This document shows, one piece after another, positions 1-11,300 of a stretch of 64,000 nucleotides of DNA. The notes under the pieces were generated by a model. That model did not search any database and had not been told where the DNA came from. It saw only the letters and a list, made by a program, of their open reading frames with translations. Position numbers and translations under genes: made by a program. The stretch lies in contig NC_080677.1 in assembly GCF_030445035.2 (NCBI RefSeq), positions 107,257,513-107,321,512 of the forward strand, in the 5' to 3' direction. Numbering within the stretch: the first letter of the stretch is position 1; each line of letters begins with the position of its first letter. This stretch comes from Dasypus novemcinctus (lineage: Eukaryota > Chordata > Mammalia > Cingulata > Dasypodidae).

Positions 1-346
1 ACCCGTGTGGAGCTGGCCCATGCGCAGTGCTTATGCGCGCAAGGAGTGCTGTACCACGCAGGGGTGTCCGCCACGCAGGGTTGTCCCCCACGCAAGGAGT
101 GCGCCCTGTAGGGAGAGAGCCGCCCAGCGCGAAAGAAAGTGCAGCCTGCCCAGGAATGGTGCCGCACACACGGAGAGCTGACACAACGAGATGATGCAAC
201 AAAAAGAAACGCAGATTCCTGTGCAGCTGACAAAACAGAAGCGGACAAAAAGAACACGCAGCAAATGGACACAGAGAGCAGACAACTGGGGCGGGGCGGG
301 GAGAAATAAATGAAAAATAAATCTTTAAAAAATAAATAAATAAAAA
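1..346 (+). repeat. DAS-type SINE, long body (head cut by window edge)
   Basis: The body starts at base 1 with acccgtgtggagctggccca and ends in an A-rich (TAAA)n tail. It lies in the CALU intron upstream of exon A. Confidence 0.85.
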
Positions 347-1713
347 GAGAAGTAGACCATGCAAAAGACCCTATGTGACTCTGCAAAGCCCGAAATATGT
401 TATTATTTGTCCCTACATAGGAAAAATATGCCACCTGTTTGGAATATTTCTGTTGGAATAAATACAAGAGCATTCAGTCAGTTTTATTAAGAAAACCCCA
501 TTTTGAACATTTTCTAATCTGGACCATCCTTCTCTTTAGGTTATAATAGTTCAGAAAATTTTTTGCAGATAGAAGGGATTCTGATAACTTGCCCAGTGGC
601 ACTGGTGGTAGCCAGTACCATTTGGATTCCGTTATACATAATGCAGAATTTTTCAATACTAGTATAACTTAATTTGTTTATATTGTTTAAAATCTCCAGG
701 GTTAAAGTTGCAAACAAAGTTTTGTCCTTATGTCCATGTGTGTAGAGGAAGAAATGACTTCTTACTGTTTACCTTTTCTATTAGAATTTTAGAGTAAAAA
801 CTAATTGACACATTTTCTGAAGGAAGATTTATGTTAATGATAGGATTGAAGTAATAGTTATGGCTAATACCACATCAATATAAAATTATTCTCTCTTCAT
901 AGTGTTGCTTGTACTCTGTGATTCTAATTGTTTTCTCATGTTGTATTCATGAAATGGACACAAACTAGGAAAAGACATTGTTTGCTACCAAGTGACAGTC
1001 TTTTTCAGTCCTGCAAATAAGAGAACATAGGAGTATACCAAAATTTTACTCCTGTTGGAAGTTTTGGTTTAAAGTTCCTAATTCCAAACTAGGCAGCTTG
1101 TTTGTATGGCTGTACATAGGTTGTTTTAGCTTCTCTAAGTAGATTATTGCATCTTTAAACAGGAGTATTTGTATCATGTGCATATTTTGAATTAAAATGA
1201 CAAATTTGGAAGAAGCTCAAAAAGGAAAAAGTTGATTCTTTTGCTTTATCTGCACTCTAACCCTCTCAGCTTATTAACATTCTCATAATCAGAAATATAC
1301 ATTCTTCCCTTTCCTCAGAATTCTCTTTTTTTGGTTCTTTGTAAAAATCCAATTCAGCATTTCATTGTATAAGTTTCTAGCCATTTTTTTAGAATAAACA
1401 TCTTTCTGTCTTTGTGTACCTGTTTTTTTTAAATGATCTTGTTTTGAGCTGTATGTGATCTCAGAACTGTTTTTATGTCCTTATAATTTTAAGTTACTTC
1501 ATTTTTAAAGCAACTGAGTGTTTTTTTAAGTTTTATTATAATATTTTGAATTTTTTAAAAACCATGTTAGTGGTTGTGATTTTACTGAGAAACTGGAATT
1601 CTCTTCTAAAACCAGTGAAGACATAAAGATTTACATGATCTTTTACACAGAGTGGAAGATCCAAATAGGAATGAATATTCACTCCTCAACTCTGGCTACA
1701 GGCTGAAACCTAC
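347..1713 (+). other. CALU intron, no feature seen
   Basis: AT-rich intronic sequence between a SINE and the hAT element. I recognise no exon, RNA or young repeat. Confidence 0.5.
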
Positions 1714-1721
1714 CTCTCAAG

Positions 1722-1911
1722 CAGAGGTTCTTAACCTTTTTTGTTCCAGGGATCCCGTTACCAGTCAGGTGAAAACCACGGACCCCTTACTAAGTCCACA
1801 CTACACTGTGTATTATTTAATAAATTTATCACACCTGCACCAACATGTCCCCAGGAAAATGTTGATTTTAATTTCAGTTCAAGCTGACAGACCCCTTATT
1901 AAGAACCCCTG
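1722..1911 (+). mobile_element. Non-autonomous hAT-type DNA transposon, copy 1
   Basis: Terminal inverted repeats CAGAGGTTCTTAA and TTAAGAACCCCTG. It is flanked by the near-perfect 8-bp duplications ctctcaag (1714-1721) and ctctaaag (1912-1919). A homologous copy in opposite orientation lies at 48066-48277. The family is not named. Confidence 0.8.
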
Positions 1912-2179
1912 CTCTAAAGGGATATCTGAGTTCGCTTTTAGATCCAGGTGCACCGGTCATAGACTGTGCTTTCCATCTTTAAATGGCTCGTAACAGACTG
2001 GTATTAGGCCACTCAAAAAAATACTCAGTTGCTTTCTCTGGCATTTTCTTCTAGAAACATTTTTTAAATTTCCATTGCTTTAGCCCTGAGCGACATCTGT
2101 GGTCACAGAACACACCTGGCTAAGTCCAGAGCCTTGTGTCCTTTTAACCTCTTGCTGGATTTCTCTGCATTTTCTACAG

Positions 2180-2373
2180 AAAGATTGTAAGTAAAATAGA
2201 TGGCGACAAGGACGGGTTTGTCACTGTGGATGAACTCAAAGACTGGATTAAATTTGCACAAAAGCGCTGGATTTACGAGGATGTAGAGCGGCAGTGGAAG
2301 GGGCATGACCTCAATGAGGACGGCCTCGTTTCCTGGGAGGAGTATAAAAATGCCACCTACGGCTACGTTTTAG
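2180..2373 (+). CDS. CALU: CALU exon A (first of two alternative EF1-EF2 exons)
   Basis: 194 bp, between a tctacag acceptor and a gtaggt donor. It encodes [19 protein letters not shown] through [10 protein letters not shown]-hands 1 and 2 plus the NAT sequon that is the known glycosylation site of calumenin. It begins with the last base of a Gly codon (GG|A) and ends with the first base of an Asp codon (G|AT), so its phases equal those of the exon 73 bp downstream. Confidence 0.96.
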
Positions 2374-5300
2374 GTAGGTCCCTACTGTCTGGGGGAAAAA
2401 GCCTTGTAGAGCCGGCACCTTGAAACGTAATTGTTTTGTCTTGTAGAATGATTGTAGATAAAATAGACACGGATAAAGATGGGTTTGTGACGGAGGGGGA
2501 GCTGAAATCCTGGATTAAGCACGCCCAGAAGAAATACATATATGACAATGTTGAAAACCAATGGCAGGAGTTTGATATGAATCAAGACGGCTTAATCTCC
2601 TGGGATGAGTACAGAAACGTGACTTATGGCACTTACCTGGGTAAGGGGCAAGATGTCAGCCTGACAGAGACCATGGCCTTGGGTCAAAGAAACAAATGGG
2701 TCACATGATAAAGGAAGAAATTGTGCTTATCTGAAGTAGTTTGATGATAAACTGACATCCCTCTATTTCACTAATTTTAAATTTGTATATTGTATATTTT
2801 TTAAATTTAATTTTGGTTTTCTTCTACATCTTTAGCATTTCAACTATATTTACTTTTTTTTTTTTTAAAGATGTCAGGCATTGAACCCAGGACTCCTACA
2901 TAGGAAGCAGATGCTCAGCCACTGAGCTACATCCTCTCCCCAGTGAGAGTTGGTTTTTTGTTTGTTTTGTTTTCAGAAGGTACCAGGGATCAAACCCAGG
3001 ACCTCATGCTTGGGAAGCAGGTGCTCAACCACAAGAGCTACATTCACTCCCCAACATTTTTTTGTTTTGTTTTGTTTTTTGTTTTTAGGAGGCACTGGAG
3101 ATTGAACCCAGGACCTCATACATGCAAAGCAGTCGCTCAACAACTGAGCTACACCTGCTGCTTTTTTCTGTCATCCTTCATGGAAACTTATTTTTGGAGT
3201 AAAGGCTGCGTTGTTCCAGGAGACTTTCAGATGTCTCTTGACATGGTCACATTAAAGTGTGGGACCTGAAATTCAAACCAAATTAGAATCCTTTATAACT
3301 GGTGAGAATAAGAGGAAAATTACTGTCTTAATAAAATAAAGATCAAATAAAATAGCTTTCCTTGATAAAATTTAACTATTTCAGCATGTCTTCTTACTGA
3401 AGTTTGGAAATGAAAATTTCCCATTTGTTTTCTCTGGCACATAAGTTTACCAACCTGCTTTGCACATGCTTCAGGGCAAATGAATGTTACTTTGATTGCT
3501 TTCTGTTGGTTTGGTAGCTTGTATGCTTGGGCCACCTGTTTGTAATTTTCTTTCACTTATTACACTTGCCTGCTGCTGAAAATTAGGTGGTGATCTTACT
3601 GAATTGATGACCCAGGGTGCTTTGGTTAGTGACACTCCTTGGTTACAATTTGGGATGAGAATGAGTACTACTTTTCTGCATTTTTATTCTGGAAATGAGA
3701 CATATTTTTCTGGATTAGAGCAGACATTCTCCGCCACTGACTAATAGACAGCGAATGTATAAAAGTCTTTTTTTTCCCACTGGATAGCCAGCTGTTCTTA
3801 TTAATTATAGGTCTGCATGCATTTCTGGTGAAGAGACTTGTATTTCTGTGTGGGGCTTGTTCTCATTTCTAAGATTAAGAGTAGAAATCTCTCAATACTT
3901 GATTCTTAGCCAAGAACCAAACATACTATCCTTCACCCAATTAAGAACATGTGTATTTAAAAGTCATTGCAGATGGAGAGGCATCAGTGTTCTTGTTCTC
4001 AGGCCAAGACAACAACACCCTCCTGATTTGCTTGGAATTAAGGATAAATTTAAAGCAAAGGGTAGGTAGGCTATTAGTGATCTAAACAAAATAGTGTGCT
4101 AATAAATTTCAGCTCAGGCCTAGGAACTCACTTGCTCCTCCCCAGAATGAATCTTAAAATCTTTGTATGATTATGTGCATATAAATCCGTTGAGAGCTTG
4201 ATTGCCTCACAGGCAGATGATTCAACATAATGGGTATTTCTACTGACTGAGACTATGCATAAGCTGAAGTACTGGCTGGAAAAGCAATGGCTTTATAAGG
4301 CATCTCTGTGAGGCAAGTGGGTGGACAGCTCTGAGGGTGTAATGAGTTGGCTTAGAGAAGTGCTGAGGAGTATTTTGAGAGTATGTATTCTTGATTCAAT
4401 TTTGAGTTTAGGTATAAACCATCTTGGCTCTTAATAAAAATGTCTCAATCAATCTGCTTTCCACAAAAGACACATTAACAATGTCTCTGCCACAAGTAAG
4501 CTATGAAATTCTAAGATCCAACCTGCCTATACCAAACCTAGATCAAGAGCCTCCCAAAAGCTGTGTGCAGGCCAGCTAGGACAGTAAACTGGTGTTTAGG
4601 GTAGATACAGCACTTTAGTCAGTAAAAATAAAGTTTTACATCTTAGTTTTTTCATCCTTACATATGTGCATATGGTTACCAGGCTATTTGATTTTAATCA
4701 CCATGTTTTTACCCCAAGGAGGGAGGACTCTTAGGTAAGAAGTCTTAATGAATAAATTGCCTTTCTTATCTTATTTGTTACATAGTTGGTACTTTTGCTT
4801 TATATTTGTTTAGAAGAGATGACTTAAATATCTGATCAAGGTGATATTTTCCTTAAGTTCTCCATCCTTAACTACTATGACTTAGAGTATCCATATATAA
4901 GGCCCCAAAGCCTCATGACGAATAAGCTGTCTTACTGATTTTTTGACACTCAACAAAGAATGAAGCTTCAAGCTGCTCAACTCTCAAAATAGAGCAGTAG
5001 TTTTTGTTTTTTAAAACTATACTTAGAGATGGAAACGGTGAACTGCACTATCACAGGTTAGCAGTATGGGTGTTACTATTGAAGGGCCCCCATGGTTCTT
5101 TTCATAAAACTAGTGCTGTATCTTTTTTACTTATCAATATGTTACAGAAACAATAATTTCTTTTTTAAATATTTTTTTTATTTTATTGAAGTTAATAGAT
5201 CACAAAGAGCGTTATATTAAAAAATATAAGAGGTTCCCATATAATTCACCCCCTACCCTCCACCCCCATCATTTTTGTAAATTGTATTTTTTTTAAGATA

Positions 5301-8300
5301 TGTATATCTCAAAAAATGTTACATTAAAAAATATAAAAGGTTCCCATATAAATTTCTTACCTTTATTGTGGTACCTTTTACTTATCCAAAGTTCTCCCTC
5401 TGTTATCTTATTTAGTCCACATGGCAACTCAAATTGAAAAGGTTAACTCCCCTTCACATTTTCTGCTTAGAGACTAAGTTTTCATCCCTCTCGATTCTTA
5501 CATAGAGAATAGATAACTTCTGCTTATGTAGTTCAACATCTTAACAAATGGGTAGGCTAACTTCAATTTGGTTGTAGTCTAATTTTTATTTTTTAACAGC
5601 TTTATTGAGGTATAATTGATATTCAGTAAACTGGACATATTTAAAGTGCATAACTCATGAGTTTTGATCAGTGTATAGGCCCATGAAACCATCACTACAA
5701 TCAGAATTATTCATTTCCTCGTGCCTGTTGTAATCCCTCTCACTTTATTCTTACCCTTTTCCAAGGCAATTACTAGTGTATTTTCTGTAACTTTAGGTTA
5801 GTTTGCATTTTATGGAATTTTCTGTAAATGGGGGGGGTGGGGCGAGGACAGAACCATTGTAATTCACAATAAATTTTCTGGGTTGGCTTAGAAAACCAAT
5901 CTGTGACCTTTCAAAGCATGGTGCTCTTATTGCTTAAGTCCAAGTGGCTTTAATATGGGATAGAAGGCCTTTGGTATCTAGCTTCTTACAGGGAGCCTAA
6001 CTTTTAATAAAATAGCAATAACTAGCATTTACTGCAAGCCAACTATATGCACTGTTTTAAACACTTAGCGCAGATGTATTATCTCACTGAAACCTCACAA
6101 CAATCCTATGAGGCAAGGACCATTATTATGCCCATTTTACAGATGAAGAAACTGAGCAACAGTTAAGGTACTTGTCCAAGGTCACACAGCCAGGAAGTGG
6201 TAGAGTTAGGATTCAAACCCAGTCAGTGTTACTTTAGACCCACCACTGCCTCCCAGATGTAAACTAGAAAACATAAGCCCTGTAGTAGTCTGCACATCAG
6301 TAACAGAGTGAAGCACTTCATGTTGGGTTACATAATCCAGGAGCCAATGGCAAACATTTACTTTTAACTTGGGCTCAACTCTGAGGTCTTTGATTACTGG
6401 AGCTTTCACCTAAATTGAATGTCTGTACTGCTGCAGTTTTACTTGTACAAGTTACTTCTTCATTGATTGGTTTCTTTTTTGGAAATTGATTCCTCACCCA
6501 ACAGGTTTCAGTGTTTTCTGGAAGTCTCTAAGAGTTGATCTATATTTTTGTTATCTAGATGATCCAGACCCTGATGATGGATTTAACTATAAACAAATGA
6601 TGGTTAGAGATGAGCGGAGGTTTAAAATGGCAGACAAGGACGGAGACCTCATTGCCACAAAGGAGGAGTTCACAGCTTTCCTGCATCCTGAGGAGTATGA
6701 CTACATGAAAGATATAGTAGTACAGGTGGGTGAGATCAAGGATTCTGAACAGGAGCTAATTTTTTTCTTTTTGTTGCTTATGCCGTCTTTCCTGCATATT
6801 TGGAAGAATGAATTGCTGTGCAAAGCCCTGGCCAGATTCAGAATCAAAACTCTGTTTTTCTTTGAGCTTGAACAAGTCATTTCTCTTAGGAGCCTTAGGC
6901 TTTCTCTTTAGCATGATAATGTTTTCCATCAGATAATATATTTTGTAATTTCACTGGGAGCTTTATATGGGCAAATCTAATTTTTTTTTAATGTCCCATG
7001 AATAGTGGTTAGACGTTGACTGAAGAATTCTCAGGAAAGGCAGTTACTGTTAACATAGCCTATCTATAGCTCTACATATACTCAGTGGTTACATTTCTTA
7101 TTAGTATGACCAGCATGATTGGGCTACCAAATGATGGGCTTAGTGGGATAGTTCATTATTAAGCAGTGTTAGTTTTAGGTTGACACATAGAAATGACTAG
7201 AAAAATAGCAGTTCCCTGTAGTTCTAACCATACAGGCATACAAACATGCACACATATGCGTATATGTGTGTGTGTATGTATGTATTTTTTATGAATGATA
7301 AATATTTACCTAATTATTTTTAATGAGTGATAGTTTCTTAAACTAGGTACCATCCTGTCCTTGCAAATTCGCCAGGGACTAACTTTAATAGTCTCTCTTT
7401 GTTTTCTCCTGTCTAGGAAACAATGGAGGATATAGATAAGAATGCTGATGGTTTCATTGATCTAGAAGAGTACATTGGTGAGTCTCTGTTTCTGGTGCTT
7501 TCCTTAAAAGAAGCTGAGAACCTTTGGAGGATGTGATCACCCACAGAAACAATTTTCCCCATGGGTCAACTCTCAGCAGATTATTAAGCCAGACCAAGGG
7601 AAAACTAGTGATAAAGTATCCCTAAAAGCACTGTCCAATCCTATAAATGTGAGCTGTGTTAAGTAATTTTAAATGTTCCAGTAGCCACATTTAAACAAGT
7701 AAAAAGAAACAGATAAAATTAATTTCAATAATGTGTTTATTTAGCTTAATATTCCAAAATATGGTTTTAATATGTAATAAATATAAAAAATTGAGGCCTG
7801 GACCCAGCCAGATGGCAGAGTGAGAAGCTTCAGGGCTCTGATCCCCACAGAAGGTTTGAACAACCAGCAATAACTGGCAGAATCATCTTTCCTCAAAGCT
7901 CTGGAAAATAGTTGGACTGCCGTAACAAGGTGAGTGCTGAATCAAAGGGAAAAAAAAGTCACCTAAAAGCAGTAGAAACTTGTGGTGCCCTGGATGGCTA
8001 ACCACTCCCCACCCCTCCCCCTCACTGGTTTGTTGCTGAACTGGTCTATGCTCCCAGTGTGGTTCCCTGGTCCTGGTTCCAGAGGGAGCAGAGTAATCCC
8101 TCATACATATACTAGAGCATGTATGCCTGATGCCATCTTCTGGTAACTGCCCAAGGGACTCTCTGTCTCAGACCTTGCCCTGCATATAGAAGGTGGCTCA
8201 CCAGGCTCACCTACAAATCCTGTGAGAGAGCAGTCAAGTGGCTGCCTGAGGCACAGGATTGCTGGCTGTACTACATATAGTGCAGTGGCAGGGGCCATGT

Positions 8301-11300
8301 GGATACTGTTTCCTAGGGAAAGGGGTACATTCATATCCCTGTAACGGGGAATTCCTAGGGCCACAGGTGTATGCCCAAAACAAGATGCATGTACAGGAAG
8401 GATTAAGGAGACCCCTAAGTTTTGACTTGGAGCTCTTCTCTGAACTCATTTTATGAATAAGCTCTGAAGGAGAGCACTCAGGTCAATCAGCAGTGGCTGG
8501 GAAAGGTGTTTCCTTTTTTCCCCTTTTTTTTTTTTTTTTTTTTTTCCTTAATGCTGTTATTAGCTCATGGCATTTGAGGAAAGCTCTGTCATAGCTGGGT
8601 ATATGCTTAAGGAACAGAGATACCTCAGGCTGTAATTCTAGCAGTGACACTTTAAAACATCGAAAAGGTCCAGGTTTCAACAAAACATACAAAGAAACAG
8701 GAAGCCATGGCCCAGGCAAAGGAGAAGATTAAAGAATTATAAACCATCAGTGAGGAGGATTAGATCTGGGACAGTCCAGAGAAATTTAAAAAGTAGTCCT
8801 AAATATGCTCAAAGAGCTAAAGGAAAGAAAATCAGGAAAATGATACACGTAAAGAGAATAACAGTAGAAAGATGGAAATGATGGAAGGGAATCAAGCCAA
8901 GCTAAAGACCACAATAACAGGAATTAAAATTCCCTAGAAGGATTCAGAAGCAGATTGGAATTGACAGAAGAAACAATCAGTGAAGTTGAAGATAAGACAA
9001 TTGAAATCATCCAGTCTGAGAAGCAGAAAGAGAAAAGAACAAAGAAAAGTGAACAAAGCCATAGGAACTTGGACCCATTGAGAAAACTAATATACACATT
9101 GTGGGACTCACAGAAGAAGAGAGAGAAAGGGACAGAGAGAATATTTGAAGAAATAATGGCTGAAAGCTTCCCAGATTTAATGAAAGACATGAATATACAC
9201 ATCCAAGATATTCAAGGAACTCCAAACAGGATTAACCAAAATAGACCCACACTATGCCATGTTATAATCAAACTGTTGAATGACAAAAATTCTGAAAACC
9301 TTGAGAGAAGCAGTGTGTCACAAGGGAACTTCAATAAGATTAAGTACTGATTTCTCATTGTAAGCCTTGGAGGCAGGAAAGCAGCATATTTAAAGTACTG
9401 AAAGCAAAAAGTTGCCAACCCAGAATTCTGTATCCACCAAAACTTTTTTTTCAGAAATGAGGGAAAGATTAGGACATTCCCAGATAAACAAAAGCTGAGG
9501 GACTTTGTCACTACTAGACTGGTCCTACAAGAAACATAGTGTAGGGAAGCAGCTGTGGCTCAAATAGTTGAGCTCCCGTTACCATATGGAGGACCCAGGT
9601 TCAATAAATCCCCAGGACCTCACAGTAAAAAAAGGCGTCCCAGACTTGTGCAGAGAGGCGCAGGGCCCCCCACACAGCAAAGTGACACACCAAAAAAAGA
9701 TGATGACACAACCAGATGGAAAGAAAAAAAAAGAAGCAAAGTATATGCTATGCTATTGAAGTTGAGTATGAGTCTAGGTTTTCTGTTTGGGATGAAGGGA
9801 AAGTTCTAGAGTGAGTGGTAGTATGAGTACTGCAACATTGTGGATGTGATTAGTTCCAATCAATGGTATGCTTGGGAGAAGTTGGGATGGAAATATTTGT
9901 TGTATATATGTTTCCACAATTAAAAGAAAGATAAACTAAAGAGATAGTGATAATTAAATGCAATACATGATACTGGATGGGATCTAAGAATGGGGGAGAA
10001 AAGGCTCAAAAGGACATAATTGGGACATAAGAAAAAATTGTATTCCAGACTATAAGCTTTTATCAATGTCACATTTCTTGAACTTGACAGCTGTACCTAA
10101 TGTGATTATTAAAGTGAATATCTAGGGAAGCAGATGTGGCTCAAGTGATACAGCTTCTGCCTTCCATATGGGAGGACCCGGGTTCGATTGCTGGGGCCTC
10201 ATGGTGAAAAAGAAAAGAAAGCGTGCCCACGCAGCAAGCCAGTGCCCATGTGAATGCCCACGTGGTGAGCCAGTGCCTGCGTGAGTACCTGCATGGTAAG
10301 CCAGTGCCTGTGCAAGTGAGTCACACAGCAAGATGATGACATATCAAAAGAAAGACAAGGGGAGAGTCAAGGTGAAGCACAGCAGAAACCAGGAACTGAG
10401 GTGGTGCATGCAATTGACAGGGAACCTCTTTCCATTATCAGAGGTCTCCAGGATCAAATTCCGGTGACTCCTAGAGGAGAGAAAATGAGAAGACAACACA
10501 GCAAAAACAACAGGGTGGGAGGAGGGGAAGAGGGGAAAATAAATAAAGAAATCTTTTTAAAATAATAATAAAAATGAATATCGGGAAACATGTGGCTCAA
10601 GCAGTTGGGCTACCACCTACCACATGGGAGGTCCCAGGTTCAGTTCCTGGGGCCTTCTGGAGAAGGCAAACTGACACAATAAGATTAGGCATCAGGGAAA
10701 CGGACTTTGGCCCAGTGGTTAGGGCGTCCGTCTACCATATGGGAGGTCCGTGGTTCAAACCCCGGGCCTCCTTGACCCGTGTGGAGCTGGCCATGTGCAG
10801 CGCTGATGTGCGCAAGGAGTGCCGTGCCATGCAAGGGTGTCCCCCGCGTGGGGGAGCCCCACGCGCAAGGAGTGCACCCATAAGGAGAGCCGCCCAGCGC
10901 GAAGGAGGGAGCAGCCTGCCGAGGAATGGCGCCGTCCACACTTCCCGTGCCGCTGACGACAACAGAAGCGGACAAAGAAACAAGACGCAGCAAATAGACA
11001 CCAAGAACAGACAACCAGGGGAGGGGGGGAATTAAATAAATAAATAAATCTTTAAAAAAAAAAAAAAAAGATTAGGCATCAAAGATACACAACAAACAAG
11101 GGAGCTGAGGTGGCTGAAGCGATTGAGTGCCTCTCTTCCACATGAGGGAGTCCTGGGTTTGGTTCCTGTATGAGGCTCTGGTTCAATCCCTGGTACCTCC
11201 TTAAAAAAAAAAAAAGTGAATATCCTTGTTTGTAGGTAATGTACATGGGAATACTATCTATTCAATGAGTATAATGTGTGCATCCTGCTCTCAGATGTTT

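Noticed and set aside
1652-1993. Open frame of 113 codons before CALU exon A
   Set aside because: Mostly the hAT-type transposon at 1722-1911.
2447-2640. Exon B as part of a second EF-hand gene or a tandem gene duplication
   Set aside because: Same phase and length as exon A and only 73 bp away; known isoforms of CALU explain it.
10583-10694. tRNA-like fold with A and B boxes, and similar ones throughout
   Set aside because: Stems are imperfect and each is followed by a SINE body or A-rich tail, often with target duplications; these are SINE heads, not tRNA genes.
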